From: an uncultured Mordavella sp.
GTDB taxonomy: Bacteria > Bacillota > Clostridia > Lachnospirales > Lachnospiraceae
DNA length: 47,739 nucleotides
Direction of reading: 5' to 3'
Assembly (NCBI GenBank): GCA_902406105.1
Contig: CABPCP010000017.1
Location: 1 to 47,739, forward strand
Shown: positions 23,393 through 32,847 of the stretch, in pieces
Position numbering within the stretch: position 1 is the stretch's first letter
Layout of the letters: every line of letters starts with the position of its first letter
Notes under the pieces: model-generated
What the model saw: only the letters and a program-made list of their open reading frames with translations
What the model was told of the DNA's origin: nothing
The model's database searches: none
Program-made: the position numbers and the translations under genes

Positions 23393-24489
23393 TTATTTCT
23401 CTTCTTTGCGGCTGTTGGTGAACGCGATCACAAAGCATGCGATGATGCAGATGATACAAGCAACTTTGCCGTTGAGAGGCACAGCTCCCGCAACCACTTC
23501 CTGGGTCTTGGCATCCAGAGCTGTTCCGCTGGCTGCCAGGCCAAAGTTATGGCACAGCGCGGCTCCAACAAACATACCGATCACCGTAACCGCGGAATCA
23601 GAAGACCCCTGTCCCGCCAGGATCAGCTGGCGAAGCGGGCAGCCTCCCGCAAGAACGGCCGCGAAGCCTACCGCGTACATACCCAGGATATTCCACAGAT
23701 GCTCTGAATGAGCGATGATTCCCGGTGTATCAAAGGCAAGTACGAAGCGCCCGGTAGCAATATTAAATACCAGCATGACCACAAACAATCCCGCGATCAC
23801 GGTAAAGAGGTCGAAATTCCTCATTAAAATGATATCCCGGATACTTCCGGCAAAACACATTCTGGATTTCTGAGCGAACGCGCCAAACAGAAGTCCTCCC
23901 ACCAAAGACAGGATGATCGGGGCGTGCATACTTCCAGGACCGCTCTCGCTGGCCTTCAATAAGGATGTGCAAAGAGCAAGCACCAGAATCCCTGCCATCA
24001 AAATCGGAAGCACAGTTCCGCTTGATTTATGCGTTGTGTGAGCCCGCCCCAGGCTAAAGCCTTTCTTTAACGCGAACACGCCGGTACCAACGCCAAGCAC
24101 AAAACCGATCAGGGCAACCCATGCGTTCAGGTCTCCCGCAGACATACGGATGATCATACGAAGCGGGCAGCCTAAGAATACCAGGGATCCGATCATAATG
24201 ATCATTCCCAGCACAAAACGGATCATCGGTGATGAACCCGCTGTGGAACGATATTCTTTTGTCGCTACTGAAATAATGAAAGCTCCCAGTACCAGTCCAA
24301 TGATCTCTGGACGCGCGTACTGAACCACTTCTGCCTGATGCATCCCTAACGCCCCTGCTGTGTCACGGATAAAGCAGGCAATACAAAATGCCATGTTGGC
24401 CGGGTTGCCAAAATAGGCAAGACACGCCGCGATCAGACCGCAGAGCACACCGGCCAGCGCCAGTTTTTCTTTGAATCAGATAAATTCAT
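23393..24489 (-). pseudogene. yedE: YedE-type selenium transporter with an apparent frameshift near the start
   Basis: The body (23393-24448, 351 residues) is an intact multi-pass protein with the paired YeeE/YedE motifs GNPANMAFCIACFIRD, LGCPLRMI, SRMCFAGSIRD and GGCPLRQL, in which cysteines pass selenium or sulfur species. The only good start, ATG at 24489 with AGGAGG 8 bases upstream, is in another frame: it reads MNLSDSKKNWRW and stops after 18 codons. One extra A in the run of five A (24464-24468) would join the two as MNLSDSKKKLALAGVLCG. So there is a real frameshift, a recoding event, or a sequencing error. A GTG at 24448 has no ribosome site. Confidence 0.8.
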
Positions 24490-24547
24490 CTTTTGTTCCT
24501 CCTAACACTCATTCCTGTTCCTTTACAGAATTGTTCTGGAACCAGCC

Positions 24548-25687
24548 CTAGTCTTCCTGTGCCAGTTCCCGGACCGCCTTGATGGCAAAGTCCACTTCCT
24601 CCTCTGTGTTGTAATGGGCAAAACTGAACCTTACCGCCCCCTGTTCCACCGTTCCAAGAGCCTCATGCATCAGGGGGGCGCAATGTCCTCCTGGTCTGGT
24701 AGAAATCTGATATTCAGTAAGAAGCGCATCACTCACTTCGGAAGAATCATAATCGCCGATATTCAGCGCAACGATGGCGCACCTCTCTTTTCCGCTGAAA
24801 TCTCCATATATCGTCACATTCGGAATGTCTTTCACTCCTTCGTAGAATCTCCACATCAATGCCTGCTCTCTGGCGCGGATCGTATCGATCCCGGTCTCTT
24901 CAATATATTCTACAGCCGCCCGCAGGCCCGCGATGCCGTGTCCATTCAGAGTTCCCGCCTCCAGCGCGGTAGGCATCTCCCTGGGGTGCGTCTTGCTGTA
25001 GGTCTGGACTCCGCTGCCGCCGCTTTTCAGCGGCTTGATCTCAAGTCCTTCCCGAACATACATCCCGCCGGTCCCCTGAGGCCCCAACATTCCTTTATGC
25101 CCGGTAAAGCACAGCACATCCACATTCATGTTCTGGACGTCAATAGGGAATACCCCCGCCGTCTGGGAGGCGTCCACTACAAATAATAATCCATGTCTGC
25201 GAGCTATCTCGCCCACTTGGCTGATATCAATATAATTTCCTGTCAGATTCGAGCCATTGGTACACACGATCATCTTGGTCTCCGGCCGAATGGCCCCTTC
25301 CATTTCATCCAGACTGAACCTTCCCTGCCTGTCTGCCTTTATGATCGTCAGCGCCGCGCCCTTTTTCTCCATCTCATATAAAGGCCGCAAAACCGAATTA
25401 TGCTCCAGCATTGTGGTGATCACATGGTCTCCCGGCTCCAGAAGTCCTTTGATGGCAATATTTAAGCTTTCTGTCGAATTATTGGTAAATACGATCTGTC
25501 TGGGATTCTCTCCGTGAAAAAAGCGGCAGAGTTTCTCTCTTGTATCGTAAATCACTCTTGCCGCGCTAAGGGAAGCTTCGTTTGCTCCTCGCCCCGCATT
25601 TCCCAATGAGGTCATGGCCTGGACTACCGCTTGGATCACCTGTTCCGGTTTCCGCATGGTCGTCGCCGCGTTATCCAGATATATCAT
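24548..25687 (-). CDS. cysteine desulfurase family protein (class V aminotransferase fold)
   Basis: 379 residues from MIYLDNAATTMRKPEQ at 25687, preceded by GGAAGG. The PLP lysine is in CFTGHKGMLGPQGTGG, and the catalytic cysteine in STRPGGHCAPLMHEALG. This subgroup accompanies selenium genes and probably releases sulfur or selenium from (seleno)cysteine to a carrier such as TusA or DUF3343. It is first in the unit running to 22879. A perfect TTATAGA-N5-TCTATAA repeat lies 87-105 bases upstream. Confidence 0.9.
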   Translation of the reverse strand: MIYLDNAATTMRKPEQVIQAVVQAMTSLGNAGRGANEASLSAARVIYDTREKLCRFFHGENPRQIVFTNNSTESLNIAIKGLLEPGDHVITTMLEHNSVLRPLYEMEKKGAALTIIKADRQGRFSLDEMEGAIRPETKMIVCTNGSNLTGNYIDISQVGEIARRHGLLFVVDASQTAGVFPIDVQNMNVDVLCFTGHKGMLGPQGTGGMYVREGLEIKPLKSGGSGVQTYSKTHPREMPTALEAGTLNGHGIAGLRAAVEYIEETGIDTIRAREQALMWRFYEGVKDIPNVTIYGDFSGKERCAIVALNIGDYDSSEVSDALLTEYQISTRPGGHCAPLMHEALGTVEQGAVRFSFAHYNTEEEVDFAIKAVRELAQED

Positions 25688-25761
25688 CGTCTGTCCCTTC
25701 CTTTCCTCCATTATATTTAGTATAAAACGATATAATCTTTTCGTCTAATTGAATCCTCCGA

Positions 25762-25799
25762 TAAAAAGCCGGATTTATAGATTTTTTCTATAACTCCGG
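25762..25799 (-). terminator. terminator after the selenium-associated LysR gene
   Basis: GCCGGA (25767-25772) and TCCGGC (25794-25799) with the inner TTATAGA/TCTATAA repeat form a long stem; TTTTT follows on the minus strand. The inner repeat doubles as a candidate operator. Confidence 0.7.
25774..25792. promoter_or_regulatory. inverted repeat TTATAGA-N5-TCTATAA, candidate LysR box
   Basis: Perfect 7-bp arms with a 5-base spacer, which includes the T-N11-A pattern of LysR sites. The same arms and spacer recur at 16939-16957; degenerate copies are at 22768-22786 and 32766-32784. Confidence 0.5.
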
Positions 25800-25833
25800 C
25801 CTTCCTGAATCCGTTCTGGATCCAGCCCCTTTT

Positions 25834-26745
25834 TCAATTTTGTTTTAAGTAAACTTCCTTGACCACTCTGATAAAGCGCTCTGCCGACCTGGATAACTGA
25901 TAGTTCTTGTTATATACCAGGTTAATATCTCTTCCCGCATCCGCGCCCGGAATCGGAAATGTCAGAAGCAGACCCGCTTCTTCTTCATCTGCCGCGGCAA
26001 GCCTTGACAAAATGGTGATGCCCATTCCCTGGCGGACCGATTTCTTGATAGTCTCCTGATTGCCGATACTGGCGATCACATCCAGCTTTTCCGCCGGGAT
26101 TCCCGCCGCTTTCAGCTGTTCTTCCGCTTCCTTCCTGGTTCCTGATCCTTCTTCCCGCATGATCAGATGCTCTTCTAAGATCCAGTCGATCTTTCCCTTA
26201 TCTTCTTCTCTTAACCGGCGGTATTTCTCCGTATTCGGCGTGATCACAGCCAGCTGGTCCTTATAAAACGGAAGATATCTGCAGTGTTTTTTCTCCAGCA
26301 CCGTTCCTGTAAATCCCACATCCACCATATGGTCTATAATCTGCGTCACCACCTTGCTGCTGTCAGATTCCTGGATCTTGATCTGTTCATCTGGATATCG
26401 CTCGTTAAACCGTTTCAAAACTTTGGGAAGCAGATACTGGGCCGGGATCGTGGACGCCGCGATGGTGATGCAGTGTTTGCTTTCCGCGCCCTTTGTCTCA
26501 AATCTTTCCTCTATCTTCTTCTGAAGATCGATGATCTGTTTCGCGTACTTGTAGAGTTCTCTGCCGTCTTTAGAAAGACTGACTTCTTTAGTGTTCCTCA
26601 CAAACAGCCTGGCATTCAGCTCCTTTTCCAGCGCCGCGATATGAGCGCTTATTGTAGGCTGAGTCAGGAACAGCTCCTTGGCCGCTTTCGAGAAGCTTCC
26701 GCCCTCCGCGACCTGTACAAAAGCTTCTAACTGTTTTAGATTCAT
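25834..26745 (-). CDS. selenium metabolism-associated LysR-family regulator
   Basis: 303 residues. HTH segment [20 protein letters not shown] with FLTQPTISAHIAALEKEL; the effector domain follows from about residue 90 (ITIAASTIPAQYLLPKVLKR). This branch of LysR proteins is regularly linked to selAB-type genes. The start codon overlaps the selB stop by one base (TAATG), so it is produced with SelB. Its ligand is unknown; a selenium or sulfur metabolite is a reasonable guess. Nearby TTATAGA-N5-TCTATAA repeats may be its operators. Confidence 0.9.
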   Translation of the reverse strand: MNLKQLEAFVQVAEGGSFSKAAKELFLTQPTISAHIAALEKELNARLFVRNTKEVSLSKDGRELYKYAKQIIDLQKKIEERFETKGAESKHCITIAASTIPAQYLLPKVLKRFNERYPDEQIKIQESDSSKVVTQIIDHMVDVGFTGTVLEKKHCRYLPFYKDQLAVITPNTEKYRRLREEDKGKIDWILEEHLIMREEGSGTRKEAEEQLKAAGIPAEKLDVIASIGNQETIKKSVRQGMGITILSRLAAADEEEAGLLLTFPIPGADAGRDINLVYNKNYQLSRSAERFIRVVKEVYLKQN

Positions 26746-28658
26746 TAATACGCCACCCTCTCACTTTCCGCTCCGGTTTTCTTTGTCACCTTAAGACCGT
26801 CCATATATTCCAGGATCGGTTTCGCGCTCTTCCTGCTGGTTCCAAAGATGTCTCTGACCTGCGCGATCGTGATGACCGGATCTTCCGCCAGCTTTTCACA
26901 GATAACCCGGCGCGCCTCTTCCATATAGCTCTTAAGCGTATACATATCGTCCGTCACCTTTACGACTGCCCCTTCCACCAGAAGGATATTCAGGATATCA
27001 TCCCCGGTCCCCCGGTCTACTCCCGGCAGTTCGATCTCTGAGTACCTGACAAAATCAAACCGTGCTTTTTCAAATGTATTCAGAAGGACCGCGGATACCT
27101 TCTCATAGGTTCCGTCCTTTCTGACCTCAAATTCCGGCGTGCACAGGAATTCCCCTTCCCTCTTTACACACCCTTCTTCCTCCAGAAGCTCGATCACCTT
27201 GTCAAATAGATTAGGTTTGATCTTCTGGAAATAAATCCCCTGCACCTCCGCTTTCTTCATCCCATAGCGATAGGGATACTTGGTCTCATAGGCGGTCAGC
27301 GCCGCCAGGATCTCCTGCTGAGCCTCTCTCCTGGAATCCGCGTGCCACATCCAGGTGTCTTTCTTCAGCTCAAAAGTATAGATCAGTCCCTGCCCGCGCA
27401 GTTCCTGAGCCGCCTCCTTGATCTCATCCGCGGAAAGGGCGGTCAGAGAGGCTAGTTCCGCCAGTGTGACCAGCGTCTTTCCATGCTCCTTGATATGCAG
27501 CTCGATCACATCTGCCACAGACCCGGATTCTTTTCTCTTTAATTCATCGATCACCTCTTGATGAAACCGTTTCTTTATGCCGGGATTGGGTTCCAGGACG
27601 ACGCCCCCGCCAATGGTCTCCATCGGGGAATAAAAACGGACTACAAATTTATCTCCCCGGCGCACCGCGACTTCTTCTTCCAGCCTAAGCTGCACATACC
27701 CGCTTTCTCCCGGCCCGATCTCTTCTTTATCCAAAAGGACCGCCCGGCAGAGGACCTCGCTGGTTCCCGTAAAGAAATGAAGCCTTGTATGGTTGGTCAG
27801 CACCCGCATAGAAGAATCCAGAACGTTCAGCTTCACATCCAGCAGGTCTGTATTCTTCATACTGTTCTTAGGCGCCAGGACACAGCCTCTGAAAATCTCT
27901 TTTTTCTTCACATTAGACAGGTTAATGGCTACTCTCTGGCCGGCGTAGCATACGTCTTTATCTTCTCCATGCACCTGGATGCTGCGGATCTTGCATTCCT
28001 TCCCCACCGGGTACATTTCCAGAGTATCATCCTTCGTAATAGTACCGGATACCAGCGTCCCGGTAATGATGGTCCCAAATCCGGAAAGAGTAAAAACCCG
28101 GTCTACCGGAAGCCTTGGGATCGTATGGATATCTTTCGTCTCCAGATCGTCCCCTGTCATCTGCTGGATCAATCCGATCAGTTCTTCCAGCCCTTCTCCT
28201 GTAGCCGCTGAAACCTTTGCCACCGGGGCATTTTCCAGAAATGTGCCTTCCAGCTCTTCCCGGACTTCATCTTCTACCAGCTCCAGCCATTCTTCATCCA
28301 CCAGGTCACACTTATTCAGCACGATAATACTTTTCTCAATTCCAAGAAGATGCAGAATATCTACATGTTCTCTGGTCTGAGGCATGATCCCTTCGTCCGC
28401 GGCGATCACTAAAAGTACCAGGTCCATTCCCACAACACCGGCAACCATATTATTGATAAACTTTTCATGTCCAGGAACATCAATGATGCCTGCCCGGTCT
28501 CCGCCCGGAAGGTCAAAATAAGTAAAACCCAGATCTATAGTGATCCCTCTTCTTTGTTCTTCTTCCCAGCGGTCGGTGTTCCTTCCGGTCAGCGCCTTGA
28601 TCAGCGTCGTCTTGCCGTGGTCGATATGGCCGGCCGTTCCAATGATGATATTCTTCAT
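26745..28658 (-). CDS. selB: selenocysteine-specific elongation factor SelB
   Basis: 637 residues, the normal size. GTPase motifs are intact: [33 protein letters not shown] and LNKCD. The C-terminal part (about 375-637) is a chain of winged-helix domains that bind the SECIS hairpin. It brings Sec-tRNA to UGA codons such as those in prdB and selD. It starts 12 bases after selA and ends overlapping the LysR start, inside selD-selA-selB-LysR. Confidence 0.96.
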   Translation of the reverse strand: MKNIIIGTAGHIDHGKTTLIKALTGRNTDRWEEEQRRGITIDLGFTYFDLPGGDRAGIIDVPGHEKFINNMVAGVVGMDLVLLVIAADEGIMPQTREHVDILHLLGIEKSIIVLNKCDLVDEEWLELVEDEVREELEGTFLENAPVAKVSAATGEGLEELIGLIQQMTGDDLETKDIHTIPRLPVDRVFTLSGFGTIITGTLVSGTITKDDTLEMYPVGKECKIRSIQVHGEDKDVCYAGQRVAINLSNVKKKEIFRGCVLAPKNSMKNTDLLDVKLNVLDSSMRVLTNHTRLHFFTGTSEVLCRAVLLDKEEIGPGESGYVQLRLEEEVAVRRGDKFVVRFYSPMETIGGGVVLEPNPGIKKRFHQEVIDELKRKESGSVADVIELHIKEHGKTLVTLAELASLTALSADEIKEAAQELRGQGLIYTFELKKDTWMWHADSRREAQQEILAALTAYETKYPYRYGMKKAEVQGIYFQKIKPNLFDKVIELLEEEGCVKREGEFLCTPEFEVRKDGTYEKVSAVLLNTFEKARFDFVRYSEIELPGVDRGTGDDILNILLVEGAVVKVTDDMYTLKSYMEEARRVICEKLAEDPVITIAQVRDIFGTSRKSAKPILEYMDGLKVTKKTGAESERVAY

Positions 28659-28670
28659 ATCTGTTCGCTC

Positions 28671-30098
28671 CTAATCTGCTGTAATCTCGCAGTCTTCCTC
28701 CAAAAGTCTGTAATCCCGGAACTGCTCCACAATTCGTTTGAAATTCTGACTGCCGATGGTCCTTACGTCTAAAAGGATCGTGTCATTGGCTGTCCTCGGA
28801 ATGATGGGCACCGGCAGATGGCGCATCCGCTCTTCCAGTTCCGCCACACTGATCTTCTCCGGCCGGATGCCCACCGCCACACTTGCCAGGCGCTCCAGCG
28901 GGAGAGAGCCTCCCCCGATCTGCGACTGACAGGCTATGGTCTCTATCTTCGCCGGAAGGCCTGCCCGTCTGAGCATCCTGCACAGACTCCGGGCTTCCTT
29001 CTGGATTTCTTCATAGTCTTTGGTGATCATCTGAAGTACCGGAACTCTCCGCACTGCTTTTTCTTCTGACAGATATTCCTGCAGGACCAGTTCCAACGCG
29101 GCCGCGGTGAATTTATCAATCCGCAGGGCGCGGGTAAGCTGGTTTTTCTTCATCTGGTCGATGTATTTCTTCTTTCCGATGATGATCCCCGCCTGGGGGC
29201 CTCCCAAAAGCTTGTCGCCGCTAAAGCAGACCACGTCCGCTCCTTTGGCGATGGACTCCTGTACCGTAGGCTCATAGGTGATCCCATACTTGCTAAGATC
29301 GATCAAGACGCCGCTTCCCAAGTCTTCCACCACCGGGATCTCATGCTCCTTTGCCAGCGGGATCAGTTCATCGATCCCTACCGTCTCCGTAAAACCTACG
29401 ATCCGGTAGTTGCTGGTGTGTACCTTCAGAAGCACTTTTGTTTCCTCTGTGATGGCATCTGCATAATCCTGATAGTGGGTCTTGTTGGTGGTCCCCACTT
29501 CTACCAATGTGGCCCCGCTCTGCTCCATCACATCAGGGATGCGGAACTTCCCGCCGATCTCTACCAATTCCCCTCTGGATACCACAGCTTCTCCGCCTTT
29601 TGCCAGAGAACTCAAAATCAGCATGACCGCCGCCGCGTTATTGTTGACCGCCATTGCCGCCTCCGCTCCCGTCAGCCGGCACAGCAGTTTTTCAAAATGG
29701 GAATATCGTTCTCCCCTTCTGCCTTCTTCTAAGTTATATTCCAGGTTAGAGTAGCCGCTGACCAGCTCTGCCGCCTTCTCCATGTGTTCCCGGCGGATCG
29801 GCGCCCGCCCCAGATTAGTATGCAGGACCGTCCCCGTTCCATTGATGACCATCCGCATATTCGGCGTATGCATAGCCTCCACCGTCCGGGCGATCCGCTT
29901 TGTCAGTCCCTCGATCCGCGCAAGGGCCTCAGATTCTTCCTTACACTGGCCGATATAACGACGAAGCTTATCTGTCTCTGTGTGGACCGCCTCCATAACA
30001 GTCTCCCGGCTGTAACGACCGATCAGATCCTGAATTTCTTCCTTCTCCAGAAGCAGGTCTACTTTGGGGATCTTCCGGTACAGATTATTCTTATCCAT
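28671..30098 (-). CDS. selA: L-seryl-tRNA(Sec) selenium transferase SelA
   Basis: 475 residues, normal length. The PLP lysine is Lys296 in [23 protein letters not shown] and [14 protein letters not shown] are other conserved blocks. It converts Ser-tRNA(Sec) to Sec-tRNA(Sec) using selenophosphate from SelD. Preceded by AAAGGAAAGAAAGAG; 20 bases after selD and 12 before selB, so one transcript makes all three. Confidence 0.96.
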   Translation of the reverse strand: MDKNNLYRKIPKVDLLLEKEEIQDLIGRYSRETVMEAVHTETDKLRRYIGQCKEESEALARIEGLTKRIARTVEAMHTPNMRMVINGTGTVLHTNLGRAPIRREHMEKAAELVSGYSNLEYNLEEGRRGERYSHFEKLLCRLTGAEAAMAVNNNAAAVMLILSSLAKGGEAVVSRGELVEIGGKFRIPDVMEQSGATLVEVGTTNKTHYQDYADAITEETKVLLKVHTSNYRIVGFTETVGIDELIPLAKEHEIPVVEDLGSGVLIDLSKYGITYEPTVQESIAKGADVVCFSGDKLLGGPQAGIIIGKKKYIDQMKKNQLTRALRIDKFTAAALELVLQEYLSEEKAVRRVPVLQMITKDYEEIQKEARSLCRMLRRAGLPAKIETIACQSQIGGGSLPLERLASVAVGIRPEKISVAELEERMRHLPVPIIPRTANDTILLDVRTIGSQNFKRIVEQFRDYRLLEEDCEITAD

Positions 30099-30118
30099 CT
30101 CTTTCTTTCCTTTCCTGA

Positions 30119-31159
30119 CTATCTCAAACGGATCAGCTTATCGCTTTTTTCCGATACACTCCCGATCATGGAAACTCTGGTCTCCATCCCCGCCTTCGCG
30201 AAATCTTCCATCATCTGCGCGGATTCCTCAGGCGAAACGGCGATCAAAAGCCCCCCCGACGTCTGGGGGTCATACAGCAGATCCAGATAATGCTCTTCTG
30301 TCGTCCCCGCATCGATCTTATCGATGGAATATCCCCGGTTTTTGTAAGCTCCTGCCGGAACCAGCCCCATTTTCGCGCTGGCAATGGCGTCTTCCATATA
30401 TGCCACGTCTTTTACCTTGATCTCAAAGGTCACCTGACTGGCGGAAGCCATTTCTACACAGTGCCCCAGCAGTCCGAAGCCTGTAATGTCCGTACAAGCG
30501 GATACATCATATTTCTCCACCACTTGTTTTGCCTTTTTGTTGAGAGACGCCATCACGGTTTCCGCTTCCCTTCTGGCTCCCTCAGAAGCCATCTGGGCCT
30601 TCACCGCGGTATTGATCACGCCGCTTCCGATCTGTTTAGTCAAGATCAGAACGTCTCCCGGCCTTGCCCCATAATTTTTGAAGATTTTCTCCGGATGTAC
30701 AAAGCCAGATACACAAAGCCCATATTTTGGCTCGTCGTCCTGCACAGAATGGCCTCCTACCAGGACCGCCCCGGCCTCCTTTACCTTATCCGCGCCTCCC
30801 GCCAGGATATCTCCCAGGATCGCAGGATCCAGACAATTGGGGAACCCTACGATATTCAGCGCCACCGCCGGCTCTCCTCCCATCGCCCACACATCGCTTA
30901 AGGAATTGGCAGCCGCGATCTGTCCGAACATATACGGGTCGTCTACAATAGGCGTAAAGAAATCCACCGTCTGGATCATAGCGATCTCATCTGTGACTTT
31001 ATAGATGGCCGCATCATCAGAAGTCTCAATCCCTACGATCAGGTTATCGTCATGAAATTTTGGCAGCCTGCCCAGAACCTGGGCAAGGGTCTCAGGACCG
31101 ATCTTTGCCGCTCATCCGGCGGTTTTGCTGAGCTGCGTCAGTCTGACATCCGTCTTCAT
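30119..31159 (-). CDS. selD: selenide, water dikinase SelD (selenoprotein)
   Basis: 346 residues when TGA at 31112-31114 is read as selenocysteine 16. The start MKTDVRLTQLSKTAG-U-AAKIG follows GGAGG by 8 bases; the body continues GPETLAQVLGRLPKFHDDNL and joins MIQTVDFFTPIVDDPYMFGQ without a break. Sec or Cys at this place is the catalytic residue; the glycine-rich ATP region and VGGHSVQDDEPKYGL are present. It makes selenophosphate for SelA. Gene callers tend to start it at the internal Met (30979), losing 60 residues. Confidence 0.95.
31082..31114 (-). promoter_or_regulatory. selenocysteine codon and SECIS-like hairpin of selD
   Basis: TGA at 31112-31114; then GGCAA pairs with TTGCC and, above an internal loop, GGTC with GACC around CTGA. 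Distance and G-U-containing apical stem (GGTC) agree with bacterial SECIS elements. Confidence 0.75.
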
Positions 31160-31198
31160 TTTCATTTCCTCCCAACTATACCTGCATGTTCTCTTTAG

Positions 31199-31233
31199 AA
31201 AAAAGCGGACCTCTGCTGACACAGAGGTCCGCT
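31199..31233 (-). terminator. terminator between yedF and selD
   Basis: AGCGGACCTCTG (31204-31215) and CAGAGGTCCGCT (31222-31233) form a perfect 12-bp stem followed on the minus strand by TTTTTT. Only about 40 bases remain before selD, with no promoter visible in them. Confidence 0.85.
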
Positions 31234-31252
31234 CCCTATAAATTCTTGTATC

Positions 31253-31858
31253 CTATGGTCTTATGATCCTGCCAGCGCCAGCCATAGCCTCAACAATACT
31301 GTACATATTTGTGACGCCGCCTACCACAAGTTTCTCTTTCAGTCCATAGTAATCCAAACAGGTCCCACATGTCAAGATTTCTACGCCCTGTGCCTCCAGA
31401 GATTTCAGATCTTCCAGGGAATCCGATCCTTCTGTGGTCAGAGTCGCCCCGCCGTTATAGAACAGCATAGTCTTTGGCAGCTGGTCCAACTGTGTAACAG
31501 CAAAAATAAAAGATTTCATCAATACCTTGCCCAGTTCATCGTTTCCTTCTCCCATACGGTCAGAAGAAACAACAACGATCGTGCTGCTCCTGGCATCCGG
31601 AGCACATGCCGGGTCTTCTTCCTGAACGTTCTCCGGCGCTCCCTGCATCTGGATCGTTACTTTAAAGCTGGCTTCGCCAAGCTTCTCTGAAGAAACTTCT
31701 CCGCCCGCGCCTTTTGCCATCTTCGTTACATTCTGGACCGCGATCTCATTGTCTACCAGGACTTCGATAGTCTCCGGCCCGGTGAGCGCGTCCATTGCTT
31801 TCTTTGTCTTGATGACTGGGATTGGACAATTATCTCCCATTGCGTTTACTGTGATCAT
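31253..31858 (-). CDS. yedF: YedF, sulfurtransferase-like selenium metabolism protein
   Basis: 201 residues from the ATG at 31858 (AAAGGTGG upstream); the frame extends back to 31894 without a ribosome site. N-terminal TusA-like domain MITVNAMGDNCPIPVIKTKK with CPxP, then a DsrE-like domain (about 100-201) with CGTCLDYYGLKEKLVVGGVT. YedF proteins accompany selD and are thought to handle selenium delivery. It is the first gene of the selenium transcript and is split from selD by a terminator. Confidence 0.92.
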   Translation of the reverse strand: MITVNAMGDNCPIPVIKTKKAMDALTGPETIEVLVDNEIAVQNVTKMAKGAGGEVSSEKLGEASFKVTIQMQGAPENVQEEDPACAPDARSSTIVVVSSDRMGEGNDELGKVLMKSFIFAVTQLDQLPKTMLFYNGGATLTTEGSDSLEDLKSLEAQGVEILTCGTCLDYYGLKEKLVVGGVTNMYSIVEAMAGAGRIIRP

Positions 31859-31913
31859 GTAAATTCCACCTTTCTTTTTCCTAATCCCATCCACTTTTTC
31901 GCAGTTATAGATT

Positions 31914-31942
31914 ATTTTATCACCAACATTTGAAAAGGTAAA
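31914..31942 (-). promoter_or_regulatory. promoter of yedF
   Basis: Minus strand TTTACC (31937-31942), 17 bases, TAAAAT (31914-31919). One half of the TTATAGA box (31905-31911) lies just downstream of the -10. Confidence 0.5.
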
Positions 31943-31989
31943 CGGGTTTTTCTACATTTCCAATAATCGTTTGTCCCTATCCCGCCAGG

Positions 31990-32655
31990 CTATACCGCGT
32001 CAGCCAAGCGGCGGTCCAGCGCGTTAAGGGCGCCTTGGGGAACCCTGTGATAAGTTCCATTGGCATAGTAAGCCGGCTCCATCTTCCCCTCACGGAACAC
32101 AGACAGGAATTCGTCCATCCCGCGGACTTCCTTCGGGAACCAGGTGGCGTATACGCCCACCTTCTCCGGAACATGGCAGTCGCTGGCGCCCAGAGTGAAA
32201 AGTCCCAGTTCCCTGGCATATCTCTCAGCCCTCTGGCACGCCTCCAGAGAAGTGCTGCCGTTCAGGACTTCCAGTCCGTCTAATCCTCTTACCCAGCGCA
32301 GATTCTCTTCCAGCCCCCTGTTATTATTGCGGAAAGGATGCGCGGCGAAGCAGACTCCATTCTGAGCCTTCACCAGATCAATGAATTCCTGTGCATCTAC
32401 TCGTTTCTTAGGGTAGTCTTCTATTCCAAAAGCCACGATATCACCCTGCAGCGAAAAAAACTCAATTCCCACAAAAATCGGATAATCTACCCTGCGGGAA
32501 TATTCTTCCGCGTATTCCTTCAGTCCCATGCTGTCATGGTCAGTAATACAGACCGCTCCAAGCCCTTTCTCTCTGGCGATCTCCACGATCTGTTCCAGTC
32601 TCAGAAAGCTGTCTTTGGAATAAGTCATTTCATGCATATGCATATCGATAAACAT
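31990..32655 (-). CDS. PHP-domain metal-dependent phosphoesterase
   Basis: 221 residues. Metal-binding motifs of the PHP fold are in order: DMHMHEMTYSKDS, CITDHDSMGLKEY, FAAHPFRNN and GASDCHVPEKVG. Such proteins cleave phosphoesters, for example nucleotide 3',5'-bisphosphates, but the substrate cannot be told. It is monocistronic. The divergent methyltransferase gene starts 193 bases away; the gap has an inverted repeat AAATAGAG/CTCTATTT at 32737-32767. Confidence 0.85.
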   Translation of the reverse strand: MFIDMHMHEMTYSKDSFLRLEQIVEIAREKGLGAVCITDHDSMGLKEYAEEYSRRVDYPIFVGIEFFSLQGDIVAFGIEDYPKKRVDAQEFIDLVKAQNGVCFAAHPFRNNNRGLEENLRWVRGLDGLEVLNGSTSLEACQRAERYARELGLFTLGASDCHVPEKVGVYATWFPKEVRGMDEFLSVFREGKMEPAYYANGTYHRVPQGALNALDRRLADAV

Positions 32656-32847
32656 GAGCGTTTTCCCTCCGTTCTATATGCGCTTCGCAGTTTCAATTAC
32701 CCTTATTCCATTATATAAATACCGGCCCCGGCCTTCAAATAGAGTTTTTTTATATATGGCTCTATTTATAGATATTTTCAATACTTCCATTTTCCGCGCT
32801 GTCATGCTATAATGCAGAAAGACAAGAGGAAAGAAAGAGGTCAGGAT

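Noticed and set aside
24450..24509. Reading the TGA just upstream of the yedE frame as selenocysteine
   Set aside because: No usable start codon upstream of it in that frame; a one-base frameshift from the ATG at 24489 is simpler.
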